64,000 nt of DNA from Mucilaginibacter straminoryzae (GCF_022953055.1 NZ_JALJEJ010000001.1:434001-498000), one strand, 5' to 3'; shown: positions 9,110-17,804, numbered from the stretch's first letter. Program-made: numbers and translations. The notes: generated by a model not told the origin, from the sequence alone.

Positions 9110-9820
9110 ATGCCTGCCGGAACGTTATATCTTATCCCGGTTCCGCTTGCTGATGCTGCAGCGGCGAAATCTTTTACGCCTTACCTGGTTCAAACCATTA
9201 ACAATATATCTGAATACATTGTTGAGAACGAGAAGACGGCCCGCCGTTTTTTAAAAGAAGCCGGACTGAAAACGCCGCAAAGCGAACTGGTGATCCATGA
9301 TTATGGCAAGCATAATCGTAATGCTGATATCAGTATTTTTTTTACAGGTTTGACGGCCGGCCGCGATGCAGGTTTAATGAGTGAAGCCGGGTGCCCCGGC
9401 GTAGCCGATCCAGGTGCAGACATTGTAGCCGAGGCGCATAAAAGAGGGATCAAGGTAGTGTCTTTAGTGGGGCCAAGCTCTATTCTGCTGGCACTGATGG
9501 CATCGGGTTTTAACGGGCAAAGCTTTAGTTTCCACGGTTATTTGCCCATTGACAAAGCCCAGCGAAGCAAACGGATTAAGGAGTTAGAAGGATTTGCCGA
9601 GCGGTTTAAACAAACCCAATTATTTATAGAAACGCCGTTCAGAAATAACCAGTTATTAGAAGAAATACTGAAATCGTGCAAACCGGCTACCCGGCTTTGC
9701 ATTGCTTGTAATTTAACAGCAGAAGATGAGCTGGTAAAAACGCAGACCATTGCAGCTTGGAAAAAACAACCGCCAGACCTGCATAAAAAGCCGACCATCT
9801 TTCTACTATTCCATGCTTAA
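9110..9820 (+). CDS. Tetrapyrrole-methylase-fold SAM methyltransferase (RsmI-like)
   Basis: The 236-residue protein has the SAM-dependent tetrapyrrole methylase fold found in RsmI, the 16S rRNA C1402 2'-O-methyltransferase, and in its Bacteroidota paralogues. Supporting segments are GTLYLIPVPL at the start, GLMSEAGCPGVADPGA (near 91-106) and KVVSLVGPSSILLALMASG (near 117-136), all typical of the family. The N-terminal PVPL and shorter C-terminus match the paralogous group better than classical RsmI, so rRNA as substrate is only a suggestion. The stop codon is immediately followed by the ATG of the monooxygenase, implying translational coupling. The ATG lies four bases after an ATTTTTG element, so the message may have almost no leader. 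Confidence 0.82.
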   Translation: MPAGTLYLIPVPLADAAAAKSFTPYLVQTINNISEYIVENEKTARRFLKEAGLKTPQSELVIHDYGKHNRNADISIFFTGLTAGRDAGLMSEAGCPGVADPGADIVAEAHKRGIKVVSLVGPSSILLALMASGFNGQSFSFHGYLPIDKAQRSKRIKELEGFAERFKQTQLFIETPFRNNQLLEEILKSCKPATRLCIACNLTAEDELVKTQTIAAWKKQPPDLHKKPTIFLLFHA

Positions 9821-11419
9821 ATGAAGTTAACCGAACGGCACACCCAGGTACTCATTGTAGGAGCAGGCCCATCCGGCCTGATGATGGCTGCGCAGTTGCT
9901 GCGTTACGGCATACAGCCGGTCGTTATCGACAATAAAAAAGGGCCGACCAACCATACCAGGGCTTTGGCAGTTCAGGCACGTACGCTGGAGATCTACCGG
10001 CAAATGGGTATTGCAGATGAAGTGCTGAAGGAAGGTAAGCCGGCAGAAGGTTTGAATTTCTATTATGAAGGGAAAAGAAAGGGCATTTTCCCGGTTAAAG
10101 ATATCGGGGAAGAGCAAACACCCTACCCTTATGTGTTCATTTACCCGCAAAGTAAAAACGAACGTACATTAATCAACTACCTTACGCAGCATGCCGTTGC
10201 GATCTATTGGGATACGACGCTGCAACAGCTTTCGCAGAATAATACGCTGGCAGAAGCCTTGCTCATATCTGAAGGTGCCGAGGTGAAAATCACCGCAGAT
10301 TGGGTGATTGGTGCAGATGGGGCACATAGTACGGTTCGTAAGCAATTGGGCATTGCCTTTAAAGGCGATACTTACCCGAGTTTGTTTTACCTGGCCGATG
10401 TTATTGCTGATCAGCAAGACGATTTCATCGATCTTCATTTATCGGACAAAGGATTTGCAGGCTTTTTCCCGACAGCAGAACCTGGGGGATTTCGGATCAT
10501 AGGCGCAGTGCCGGAAAAGCTACAGGACAAGGAATTAACGCTGGACGATGTTCTTCCCGAAATTAGCCAGGTAACTAAAACGACATTTAGGGTTAAGGAA
10601 TGCCGCTGGTTTACTACCTACAAATTGCATCACCGTATGGCAGAAGAGTTCCGTTCCGGAAGAAGTTTCCTGATCGGCGATGCAGCACACATCCACTCGC
10701 CCGTAGGTGGCCAGGGCATGAACACCGGTTTGCAGGATGCTTATAACCTGGCCTGGAAACTGGCTGGAGTGATCAATCGTAAACTGGAGGAAAAAATCCT
10801 GCAGACTTATGCTGCGGAACGGATGCCGGTGGCAAGGGAGCTGTTGCAAACCACAGACCGGGCTTTTAAGCTGCTGATGTCGAAGTCGCCTATGATGCAA
10901 TTGGGTAAAAAATGGCTCTTGCCAAAAGTGATCTCGTGGTTGTGGGGGAACGATGGCATCAGGAAGAATTTCTTTAAAAGGTTATCGCAGACGGGAATCA
11001 GTTACAGGCATAGCCCGATCAGTATTGATCTGAGCCATTCCAGCAGGTATAAGGCCGGCGACAGGTTGCCTTACTTGAAACTGTACGACGAAAAGAAGCA
11101 GGAAGAAACCGACCTGCAGGCATGGTGCAGTAAACCTGGTTTTACGCTGATATTAATGGGACAGATGGCCGAGCAGGATCTGTTGAACTATGCGCGTTGG
11201 ATCACCCATTTTTACGGCTCAGGTTTAAATTTCTTTTACCTGCCGCTCACCAAACGCAACTGGCCTGTATTTTACCAGTTAGAGGTAAAGCAAAATCATA
11301 ATAAAACGATCATTGTTCGGCCGGATGGGCATATCGGTTTTATGTGCGACAGCGCAGATATCGATGTCATCAACAATTACCTGCAGTTTACAGCAGGATT
11401 AATACGGGCGGATAAATAA
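9821..11419 (+). CDS. FAD-dependent aromatic-ring-type monooxygenase
   Basis: The 532-residue protein is a class A flavoprotein monooxygenase related to PHBH, MhpA and phenol hydroxylases, which hydroxylate substrates with NAD(P)H and O2. The N-terminal dinucleotide motif GAGPSG (14-19), the central GADGAHSTVRKQLG and the second FAD motif GDAAHIHSPVGGQGMNTG (near 286-303) are all intact. The C-terminal ~120 residues form a thioredoxin-like domain as in MhpA-type enzymes. The gene starts directly after the preceding stop codon and ends one base before the convergent miaE gene. No aromatic degradation genes are nearby, so the substrate is unknown; pigment or antibiotic modification are alternatives. 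Confidence 0.88.
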   Translation: MKLTERHTQVLIVGAGPSGLMMAAQLLRYGIQPVVIDNKKGPTNHTRALAVQARTLEIYRQMGIADEVLKEGKPAEGLNFYYEGKRKGIFPVKDIGEEQTPYPYVFIYPQSKNERTLINYLTQHAVAIYWDTTLQQLSQNNTLAEALLISEGAEVKITADWVIGADGAHSTVRKQLGIAFKGDTYPSLFYLADVIADQQDDFIDLHLSDKGFAGFFPTAEPGGFRIIGAVPEKLQDKELTLDDVLPEISQVTKTTFRVKECRWFTTYKLHHRMAEEFRSGRSFLIGDAAHIHSPVGGQGMNTGLQDAYNLAWKLAGVINRKLEEKILQTYAAERMPVARELLQTTDRAFKLLMSKSPMMQLGKKWLLPKVISWLWGNDGIRKNFFKRLSQTGISYRHSPISIDLSHSSRYKAGDRLPYLKLYDEKKQEETDLQAWCSKPGFTLILMGQMAEQDLLNYARWITHFYGSGLNFFYLPLTKRNWPVFYQLEVKQNHNKTIIVRPDGHIGFMCDSADIDVINNYLQFTAGLIRADK

Positions 11420-11420
11420 T

Positions 11421-12020
11421 TTAACCGTGTATGGTTTCCTTTTTACCGTAGTTTTTAATCACTTCTGCTTCATAAGCTAGGAAAGCTTGCCAGCGACCCT
11501 CAACATCAATCCCTTCACCGTATTTTTTTGCCAGGCGGATAAAGGTAGTATAGTGAGTAGCTTCACTGATCATCAGTTCGTAGTAAAACTCTGCTAATTG
11601 CTGATCGTTAATGTTTTCTGAAAGCACTTTGAAGCGTTCGCAGCTGCGCGCTTCAATCATGGCAGCGAACAATAACCGGTCTATCAGCATTTCGCGGCGC
11701 GAACCGCCTTTCTTCAAGAACTTCAGCAGTTCGTTCACATAATCATCTTTCCGTTCGCGGCCAAGCGTATAGCCCCGCTCCAGAATAATATCGTGTACGC
11801 GTTTAAAGTGATCCATCTCCTCCTGAACTAAAGCGGCCATTTCCTGCACCAGGTCAGAAAGTTCGGGGTTTTGAACAATCAGTGTAATGGCATTGCTGGC
11901 TGCTTTCTGCTCGCAAAAAGCATGGTCGGTCAGAATTTCTTCGATATTGCTCTCCACCACATTGGTTACCCAGCGCGGATCTGTAGGCAATTGCAGTTTA
12001 AGGATGGTTTTCTCGCTCAC
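11421..12020 (-). CDS. miaE: tRNA hydroxylase, MiaE type
   Basis: MiaE is a ferritin-like di-iron enzyme that hydroxylates the isopentenyl group of 2-methylthio-N6-isopentenyladenosine-37 in tRNA. Iron-ligand motifs are visible in order: the DHAFCEQKAA region, EEMDHFKRVH, EARSCERFK and EATHYTTF, matching the MiaE helical core. I place the start at the GTG at 12020 rather than at the TTG at 12053. The consensus promoter (12025-12053) covers the longer N-terminus, and family members begin just before LKLQLPTDPRW. That choice makes the transcript practically leaderless. It is the last gene of the minus-strand yicC-to-miaE group. Identity is strong; the start is an inference. Confidence 0.87.
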   Translation of the reverse strand: MSEKTILKLQLPTDPRWVTNVVESNIEEILTDHAFCEQKAASNAITLIVQNPELSDLVQEMAALVQEEMDHFKRVHDIILERGYTLGRERKDDYVNELLKFLKKGGSRREMLIDRLLFAAMIEARSCERFKVLSENINDQQLAEFYYELMISEATHYTTFIRLAKKYGEGIDVEGRWQAFLAYEAEVIKNYGKKETIHG

Positions 12021-12024
12021 GGTA

Positions 12025-12053
12025 CAAAGATAGCTGATAGTTTTCAGAGACAA
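12025..12053 (-). promoter_or_regulatory. Consensus promoter abutting miaE start
   Basis: On the minus strand TTG (12051-12053), an 18-base spacer and TATCTTTG (12025-12032) form a near-perfect Bacteroidota promoter. Only four bases separate the -7 box from the GTG at 12020, so transcription should begin at or next to the start codon. Confidence 0.7.
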
Positions 12054-12077
12054 GAATCAAGAGATAAGAGTCAGGAA

Positions 12078-12392
12078 TTACTCGTCGTCTTCTTTAAATG
12101 CGGGATTGTTGGATAAAGACCTTGCGTGGTGATGAATGGTAAGGATAAGAAGATCAGAGGTAGATAGTACGTCGTAGAATATTCTGTAATTTCGAAAAAT
12201 AACCTCTCTTACCGAAGTTCCTGCTTTAGGGAAAGGCTTACCTAAGTAGATGTCATGCTTTAGCTTGCTAATAAAGCTCCGGATATAATTAACTTCTAGC
12301 TTAGCGTATTTGACAGAACCTTTTTTGATAAAAGCATAGATTTCTTTAATATCGTCCAGCGCCTCTCTTGAGTAAACTATTTTTACTCCCAT
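12078..12392 (-). CDS. RelE/ParE-family toxin
   Basis: The 104-residue protein has the RelE/ParE toxin fold pattern: an N-terminal beta strand VKIVYSREALDDI, a helical pair, then the strands VREVIFRNYRIFYDV and LLILTIHHHARS that carry the basic/catalytic face. ParE toxins inhibit gyrase while RelE toxins cleave mRNA; the sequence resembles the ParE branch (REALDDIKEIYAFI), but that choice is tentative. It overlaps the upstream antitoxin by 10 bases and has the usual antitoxin-first order. The pair sits between nadD and miaE as a small accessory insertion into a housekeeping gene series. Confidence 0.85.
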   Translation of the reverse strand: MGVKIVYSREALDDIKEIYAFIKKGSVKYAKLEVNYIRSFISKLKHDIYLGKPFPKAGTSVREVIFRNYRIFYDVLSTSDLLILTIHHHARSLSNNPAFKEDDE

Positions 12393-12562
12393 GAGTCAAT
12401 TTCTCTATCAAATTCTTCTTCTGAAAGATATTCTCCCTGCTCAAATTGTTTTTTTGCCCGATCTATCTTATCTAATAAGATCAGTTCTCCCACTACATCA
12501 TCTACCGTAAAAGTATCGGGTAAATGATCTACCATTTCTTTAACTATCTGCTTTGTTAACAT
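12383..12562 (-). CDS. Small antitoxin of a ParDE/RelBE-like module
   Basis: This 59-residue reading frame from the ATG at 12562 begins MLTKQIVKEMVDHLPDTFTV and ends GEYLSEEEFDREIDSWE. It is acidic and helical, with the EFDREIDSW-type tail common in Bacteroidota antitoxins paired with ParE toxins, which binds and neutralises the partner. It overlaps the toxin start by 10 bases, so the two are translationally coupled. It begins 30 bases downstream of nadD; a TATCTTTA element (minus strand, 12580-12587) could provide a promoter, and such antitoxins usually repress their own operon. Its short size means automated callers may miss it. Confidence 0.8.
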   Translation of the reverse strand: MLTKQIVKEMVDHLPDTFTVDDVVGELILLDKIDRAKKQFEQGEYLSEEEFDREIDSWE

Positions 12563-12592
12563 CGCATTGTCCCTTTCTATAAAGATACAACT

Positions 12593-13165
12593 TTACCGGT
12601 AAAGGTTTTTGTTCTCTATAAATTTCAGAACGGTGTCCGGAACAAAGAATTGTACGTTCTTCTTTGCTGCTATCGACTGTCGGATAAACGTTGCCGAAAG
12701 TTCCATTAGCGGTGTCATCGTGATGGTGACGGACGGATGGCTGGCCAGTTCGGCATTTTCATAGCCCGGGCGTGGGTATACAAAAATGCGGTAATCGCGC
12801 AGGATCAGCTTATAGTTCTTCCACTTGTGTAGCGATACCAGGTTATCAGACCCCATAATCAGTGCAAACTCATGCTGCGGGTATTTCTCTTTCAGAGCAG
12901 TAAGCGTATCAATAGTGTAAGACGGTTGCGGCATTTTCAGTTCCACGTCGCTTACTTCTATATTCTCGGCATTGTCTGTAGCGAGGCGCGCCATCTCCAG
13001 CCGGTCGTAAGTATTGATGAGATCGCTGTACTTTTTAAAAGGGTTTTGGGGAGATACCACCAGCCACACTTTATCCAGCTCGGTATGGTTAGCCATGTAA
13101 TTGGCGATTATTAAATGGCCAATATGTATGGGGTTGAACGAGCCGAAAAGCAAGCCTATTTTCAT
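12593..13165 (-). CDS. nadD: Nicotinate-nucleotide adenylyltransferase
   Basis: NadD joins ATP and nicotinate mononucleotide to make deamido-NAD in NAD synthesis. The 190-residue protein starts MKIGLLFGSFNPIHIGHL, containing the nucleotidyltransferase GSFNPxHxGH motif, and has the C-terminal ELSATFIRQSI version of the ISxTxIR motif. Asn/Lys residues of VVSPQNPFK near 37-45 fit the NadD subfamily. It follows gmk by 99 bases in the conserved Bacteroidota order yicC-gmk-nadD. Identification is secure. Confidence 0.95.
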   Translation of the reverse strand: MKIGLLFGSFNPIHIGHLIIANYMANHTELDKVWLVVSPQNPFKKYSDLINTYDRLEMARLATDNAENIEVSDVELKMPQPSYTIDTLTALKEKYPQHEFALIMGSDNLVSLHKWKNYKLILRDYRIFVYPRPGYENAELASHPSVTITMTPLMELSATFIRQSIAAKKNVQFFVPDTVLKFIENKNLYR

Positions 13166-13264
13166 CTGCCGGGGTTATATTAAAACGTTAATACAATAAC
13201 CAATATATTAACATTATTTTAAAACAGAAACTTTTTGTTTGAAGAAATAGTATCGAAACTAAGC

Positions 13265-13825
13265 TTAGCTTATGAAATCCGTTACCAGTTTCTCTGCTTC
13301 GTCGCAGGCCACCTGCAGTTCGTAATTTTTTAGGATCACGTCGAATTTCGGTGCATAATTCAGCTCTTTTTCAGCTTTGGCAAAGCGCTCCAGTAGTTTC
13401 TGCGGGCTGTCTGTCCCCCGGCCGGAAAGGCGCTCTTTCAGCACTTCAAGCGATGGTGGCTGAACGAATATCGCCAGGGCCTGATCCTGGTATTTGCGTT
13501 TCAGGTGGAGCCCGCCTTCAACGTCGATATCAAAAATTACCGTTTTGCCTTTAGCCCAAATCCGCTCAATCTCTTCGCGGAGGGTGCCATAAAAGGTGCC
13601 GGTGTAAACTTCTTCAAATTCTACAAACTGCTTTTTAGCAATACGGTGCAAAAACTCTTCTTTGCTGATGAAGTAATAGTCCTTGCCATGCTGTTCTTCG
13701 CCGCGTGCTTCGCGCGTGGTAGCAGATATAGAGAACTCTAGCTGAGGGATTTTCGAAAGCAGGTGATGTACGATGGTGGTTTTACCTGCACCCGACGGAG
13801 CGGAGAATATAACGAGTTTGCCCAT
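13265..13825 (-). CDS. gmk: Guanylate kinase
   Basis: Gmk phosphorylates GMP to GDP. The P-loop SAPSGAGKTT follows directly on MGKLVIF, so I choose the ATG at 13825 (186 residues) instead of an upstream start at 13855 that would add ten residues with no counterpart in the family. GMP-binding elements FSISATTREARGEE and GKDYYFIS are present, as is the C-terminal lid region RGTDSPQKLLERF. It is the middle gene of yicC-gmk-nadD. The 103-base gap to yicC contains partly self-complementary runs related to TGCACATCTGCA but no gene. Confidence 0.96.
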   Translation of the reverse strand: MGKLVIFSAPSGAGKTTIVHHLLSKIPQLEFSISATTREARGEEQHGKDYYFISKEEFLHRIAKKQFVEFEEVYTGTFYGTLREEIERIWAKGKTVIFDIDVEGGLHLKRKYQDQALAIFVQPPSLEVLKERLSGRGTDSPQKLLERFAKAEKELNYAPKFDVILKNYELQVACDEAEKLVTDFIS

Positions 13826-13928
13826 TTTTTTATGTGTAGATATGCGGATGTGCAAATGTGCAGATAGATGAAATGGCTATGATAGGTTTGTCATTTGCAA
13901 ATCTGTATATTTACTCATCTGCACATCT

Positions 13929-14804
13929 TTATAGTACATTTAACAATTGTTCTTTAATTTTTTCGAGTTCTTCTTTCATGCCCACTACCAATTTCTGGAT
14001 AGCGGCATCATTTGCTTTAGAGCCAAGGGTATTAATTTCGCGGCCGATTTCCTGCGAGATAAAGCCTAACTTTTTGCCATTCGCATCGGCGCTTTTCAGC
14101 GTTTCCAGGAAATATTCGCAATGGCTTTTCAAGCGGACCTTTTCTTCGGTAATATCCAGCTTGTCGATGTAATAGATCAGCTCCTGTTCCAGACGGTTCT
14201 GATCTACGTTTTCCCTGCCGACAGCTTCGGCCAGGTAACTATCCAGACGTTCGCGAACTTGTGCCACACGTTTAGGCTCTTCTATGACTACCTGCTCCAG
14301 GTTTTGAAGGATCAGTGTTACGCGGCCTTTCAACTCTTCCTCCAGTACGGTACCTTCATCTGCTCTGAACTTTTGGAATGCTGCCAGTGCCTGGCGAAAA
14401 ACGCCTTCCGCAACTTTCCATTCGTCTTCAGAAACGGTTTCCTCTTTATATTTCACCACCTCTGGTAAGCCTAATGCCAACTGCAGCAGGTTTCCGGTAG
14501 ATTCATTTAAACTTTCACTTACAGACTTTAGCTGCTCGTAATAATGTTTTAAAAGGGCTGTATCAATACCGGCAGCATTGTTGGTAGTGTCGGCTTGTTC
14601 AACGGTGATTGTGAGGTTAACTTTGCCACGCTCTATCTGCTTGTTACATTCCGTACGTAACTGGAATTCTTTTTCAGAGAAAGCTTTGGGCAAACGCAGG
14701 GACAGCTCTAAAAATTTGCTGTTCAGAGATTTGATCTCCACCGTGTACTTGGTGCTGCCAGAGTCGGATACTGCAATGCCGTACCCTGTCATAGACTTTA
14801 ACAT
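13929..14804 (-). CDS. yicC: YicC-family endoribonuclease
   Basis: YicC proteins are hexameric endoribonucleases implicated in RNA decay. The hallmark N-terminus MLKSMTGYG defines the start at 14804, giving 291 residues; the C-terminal DUF1732 part includes LKSHCEYFLETLK and GKKLGFISQEIGREINTLGSKA, the most conserved block of the family. It is the first gene of the yicC-gmk-nadD group. A TATCTTTG box ends three bases before the ATG, so the message is predicted to be leaderless. Identity is firm, while the physiological target in Bacteroidota is not known. Confidence 0.93.
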   Translation of the reverse strand: MLKSMTGYGIAVSDSGSTKYTVEIKSLNSKFLELSLRLPKAFSEKEFQLRTECNKQIERGKVNLTITVEQADTTNNAAGIDTALLKHYYEQLKSVSESLNESTGNLLQLALGLPEVVKYKEETVSEDEWKVAEGVFRQALAAFQKFRADEGTVLEEELKGRVTLILQNLEQVVIEEPKRVAQVRERLDSYLAEAVGRENVDQNRLEQELIYYIDKLDITEEKVRLKSHCEYFLETLKSADANGKKLGFISQEIGREINTLGSKANDAAIQKLVVGMKEELEKIKEQLLNVL

Positions 14805-14807
14805 GTG

Positions 14808-14815
14808 CAAAGATA
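14808..14815 (-). promoter_or_regulatory. TATCTTTG -7 element touching yicC start
   Basis: A perfect TAnnTTTG element on the minus strand ends three bases upstream of the yicC ATG. No clear TTG -33 element is seen at the right distance, because that stretch is the degenerate GTCATT repeat. Confidence 0.5.
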
Positions 14816-14820
14816 GGAAA

Positions 14821-14862
14821 ATTGGTTCATTAGTTCATTGGTCATTAGGTCATTCGTCATTT
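14821..14862. repeat. Degenerate short tandem repeat, GGTCATT-like
   Basis: Five or more units of about 8 bases (GGTTCATTA, GTTCATTG, GTCATTAG, GTCATTC, GTCATTT) follow one another between yicC and the divergent plus-strand gene. A similar GACAATGACAAATGAC run on the other side (about 14915-14931) is partly complementary to it. Confidence 0.5.
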
Positions 14863-15004
14863 GCTCAGTAATCCCATTAAATTCTAAAGCATCTGGTATA
14901 TCGGTAACGTGTATGACAATGACAAATGACACAATTATCATTGAAAAAGTTCTCTTAACACTTTTTAACTAACCAGTTACGTTATAACTATTATCTTTAC
15001 CATA

Positions 15005-15748
15005 ATGCTAAAAAGGTTTTTTCCATACCTGCTGCTTTGTTTGCTGTTTCCGCTCTTCTCGTTAGCGCAGCAAGAGGAAAGCGTGCGGGGTATTTTATTT
15101 AAGAAAGGGATGCTGGAAAAGATAGCCGGTGTCACTGTTACCAATACGCGCACAAAGGCGGTTACTACTTCTAACCTGTACGGCGAGTTTAACGCCAAGG
15201 TGATAACCGGTGATACCCTGACTTTCGAAAAGGAAGGCTTGACCACCCTAAAGCAATCTATAGCCAGTTACAGCACCATGTACCTGACCATGCTGCCCGA
15301 AATCAAACTGAACCAGGTAAATGTGATGGGGCAGAGTAAAAAGCAGGAACTGAATGATGTAATGGCCGATTACCGCAAGAAAGGGCTCTACTTTAACGAG
15401 AAAACTTCAGCACTGGCCTATGCCGCGTCGCCATTAACCGGATTGCATGAACTGTTTGGCCGCGACGCGAAGAACCGGCGCAACTTTGCGAAATACGCCA
15501 AGGATGAAATGCAGCAGACAGAGATTAACAGGCGTTATACGCCCCAGTTGGTAACCCAGGTTACCGGACTCACCGGTTCCGAGGTGAAAAAGTTTATGAA
15601 CAACTACAGCCCGACCATAGACGAGGTAAAAAAATGGAATGATTATGATCTGATCCAGTTCATTAAAAGATCATACGAGGGCTATAAATCGGCGGATAAG
15701 GAAGGACAGTCTGCCGCGGAAGTGTTTGGGACGAAGGCGCAGCCGTAA
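15005..15748 (+). CDS. Exported protein with carboxypeptidase-D regulatory-like domain
   Basis: The 247-residue product has a Sec signal peptide (MLKRFFPYLLLCLLFPLFSL, cleavage after AQ near 22-23). Next comes a short beta-sandwich resembling the CarboxypepD_reg-like domain (residues ~27-100: VRGILFKKGMLEKIAGVTV, then SNLYGEFNAKV and DTLTFEKEGL). This type of domain is usually found at the N-terminus of SusC-like receptors and in periplasmic proteins. The C-terminal half is helical and charged with no recognised function. It is single and not linked to a TonB receptor. A periplasmic or outer-membrane-associated role is inferred. Confidence 0.75.
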   Translation: MLKRFFPYLLLCLLFPLFSLAQQEESVRGILFKKGMLEKIAGVTVTNTRTKAVTTSNLYGEFNAKVITGDTLTFEKEGLTTLKQSIASYSTMYLTMLPEIKLNQVNVMGQSKKQELNDVMADYRKKGLYFNEKTSALAYAASPLTGLHELFGRDAKNRRNFAKYAKDEMQQTEINRRYTPQLVTQVTGLTGSEVKKFMNNYSPTIDEVKKWNDYDLIQFIKRSYEGYKSADKEGQSAAEVFGTKAQP

Positions 15749-15793
15749 GGTTCTTAAGAGTTCGCTGATTTCAAAAAGGGGTTGATGATGCTG

Positions 15794-16519
15794 TTAGATC
15801 CCCAACGATTCGCAAGCTTTTTCGGCAGCTAATTTTTCTGCGTGTTTTTTGCTGAATTCTTTACCGGTACCCATGGTTTCACCATCGATGTTCACCCTGA
15901 TGGTAAATAGCTTGGCGCTTTCACCCTCCTCGTTAGTGACCAGTTCAAAAGTTACGTCTTTACCATGGCGCTGGCACCATTCAATCAGCTTACTTTTAAA
16001 ATTGGTCTCGGTTTGCTCGAGCGTGTGGATATCAATATGGGGTTTAATGATATGGCTGATCAGGAAGCTTTTGGTAAAATCGTAACCTTTATCCAGGTAT
16101 ACCGCGCCAACCAAAGCCTCAAAGGCATCACCTAACAACGACCCCTGGCGGGTGCCGCTGATCATGCGGTTATCATATTCAATCAGCTTTTCAAAACCCA
16201 ACTTACGTGCTAATTGGTTCAGGTTAGCGCGGTTTACAATTTTCGAACGCAGCTCTGTCAGAAAGCCCTCGTCTTCATAGGGGTACAATTTAAACAGCAC
16301 TTCTGCTACTACGCTGCCCAATACGGCATCGCCCAGGAACTCTAATCGCTCGTTGCTGTTTTTAACACCCTTACGTACGTTTTGCGCCACAGACTTATGC
16401 CTGAACGCCAAACGGTATAAAGACAAATTGCCCGGCACAAAGCCGAGCAAATTTTTTAATGTTTTGACGTAAGTTCTGCTTGGAGATAAGTAAAGCTTAT
16501 AAAACCGTCTTACTGGCAT
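15794..16519 (-). CDS. rnc: Ribonuclease III
   Basis: RNase III cuts double-stranded RNA in rRNA maturation and mRNA decay. The 241-residue protein has the signature NERLEFLGDAVLG near 56-68 (N replaces the common H), the catalytic acidic pair in GDAFEALVGAVYLDKG, and a C-terminal double-stranded RNA-binding domain starting at KSKLIEWCQRHGKDV and ending AEKLAAEKACESLG. The N-terminus is longer than in E. coli by about 20 basic residues. It begins 11 bases after the fabF stop codon in the acpP-fabF-rnc order, common in Bacteroidota. Confidence 0.95.
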   Translation of the reverse strand: MPVRRFYKLYLSPSRTYVKTLKNLLGFVPGNLSLYRLAFRHKSVAQNVRKGVKNSNERLEFLGDAVLGSVVAEVLFKLYPYEDEGFLTELRSKIVNRANLNQLARKLGFEKLIEYDNRMISGTRQGSLLGDAFEALVGAVYLDKGYDFTKSFLISHIIKPHIDIHTLEQTETNFKSKLIEWCQRHGKDVTFELVTNEEGESAKLFTIRVNIDGETMGTGKEFSKKHAEKLAAEKACESLGI

Positions 16520-16530
16520 TCAATACACAC

Positions 16531-17784
16531 TTAATCTTCGAACTTCTTAAAAATAACAGAGGCATTATGGCCGCCAAAACCAAAACCGTTGCTTTGGGCA
16601 GCGCGCACTGTACGTTGTTGAGCTTTATTAAATGTGAAATTGATTTTTGGGTCGAACGCCGGATCATCCGTAAAGTGGTTGATCGTAGGCGGAATCATAT
16701 CGTTTTTAACGGCCAGGATTGCGGCAATTGCTTCTACAGCACCGGCGGCACCTAAAAGGTGGCCAGTCATAGATTTGGTAGAACTGATATTGATGCGGTA
16801 AATTTCGTCACCGTAAGCATCGGTTATCGCTTTAACCTCTTGCGGGTCGCCGATCGGGGTAGACGTACCATGTACGTTTACATAATCGATATCAGCAGGT
16901 GTCATGTTTGCATCTTCAAGCGCTGCTTTCATTACCAGGGCAGCACCTAAACCTTCCGGGTGAGGGGCTGTCATGTGGTAAGCGTCTGCACTCATGCCAC
17001 CGCCAACCATCTCGGCGTAGATTTTCGCACCGCGGGCTTTAGCATGTTCCAGCTCTTCAAGGATGATGGTACCTGCACCTTCGCCTGCAACAAAACCGTC
17101 GCGGTCCAGATCAAATGGCCTGGAAGCCGTAGCCGGATCTTCGTTACGGGTTGACAGCGCATGCATGGCATTGAAACCACCAATACCTGCTTCGTTGATG
17201 ATCGCTTCAGAACCGCCTGTAATAAACATGTTAGCTTTACCTAAACGTATATAATTGAAAGCGTCTATAAGCGAATTATTGGATGATGCGCAGGCAGAAA
17301 CGGTTGTAAAGTTTGGTCCGCGCAATCCGTATTTAATAGAGATATGGCCAGGGGCAATATCTGCAATCATCTTTGGGATGAAGAATGGGTTGAAACGAGG
17401 CGAGCCATCACCTTTAGCGAAGTTTACTACTTCATCTAAAAAGGTTTTTAAACCGCCGATACCCGAACCCCATATCACACCGATACGGTTGGTATCCAGC
17501 TGTTCAAAGTTTAAGCCGGCATCTTTTACTGCTTCTTCTGTAGAATAGAGGGCATACTGTACAAAAGGGTCAAGTTTGCGTGCGTCTTTCCTTCCTAAAA
17601 AGGCATCGGCATCAAACCCCTTTACTTCACAGGCAAACTTAGTTTTGAAATTTGTGGTATCAAAACTCTTGATAAAGGCAGCTCCACTCACTCCATTGAT
17701 TAAACCGTTCCAGTATTCTGAAACGCTATTACCAATTGGAGTAAGTGCGCCAAGCCCGGTTACTACAACTCTTTTAAACTCCAT
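16531..17784 (-). CDS. fabF: 3-oxoacyl-ACP synthase II
   Basis: FabF condenses malonyl-ACP with acyl-ACP in fatty-acid elongation. The 417 residues include the active-site cysteine C165 in VSACASSNNS and the two catalytic histidines in VHGTSTPIGD and STKSMTGHLLGAAG. The FGFGGHNAS glycine-rich end is also intact. It lies 20 bases after acpP, the carrier on which it works, and 11 bases before rnc. Identification is certain at family level and FabF is favoured over FabB by the length and the acpP linkage. Confidence 0.96.
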   Translation of the reverse strand: MEFKRVVVTGLGALTPIGNSVSEYWNGLINGVSGAAFIKSFDTTNFKTKFACEVKGFDADAFLGRKDARKLDPFVQYALYSTEEAVKDAGLNFEQLDTNRIGVIWGSGIGGLKTFLDEVVNFAKGDGSPRFNPFFIPKMIADIAPGHISIKYGLRGPNFTTVSACASSNNSLIDAFNYIRLGKANMFITGGSEAIINEAGIGGFNAMHALSTRNEDPATASRPFDLDRDGFVAGEGAGTIILEELEHAKARGAKIYAEMVGGGMSADAYHMTAPHPEGLGAALVMKAALEDANMTPADIDYVNVHGTSTPIGDPQEVKAITDAYGDEIYRINISSTKSMTGHLLGAAGAVEAIAAILAVKNDMIPPTINHFTDDPAFDPKINFTFNKAQQRTVRAAQSNGFGFGGHNASVIFKKFED

Positions 17785-17804
17785 TTAAACGTAGTAAGAG
17801 GAGC

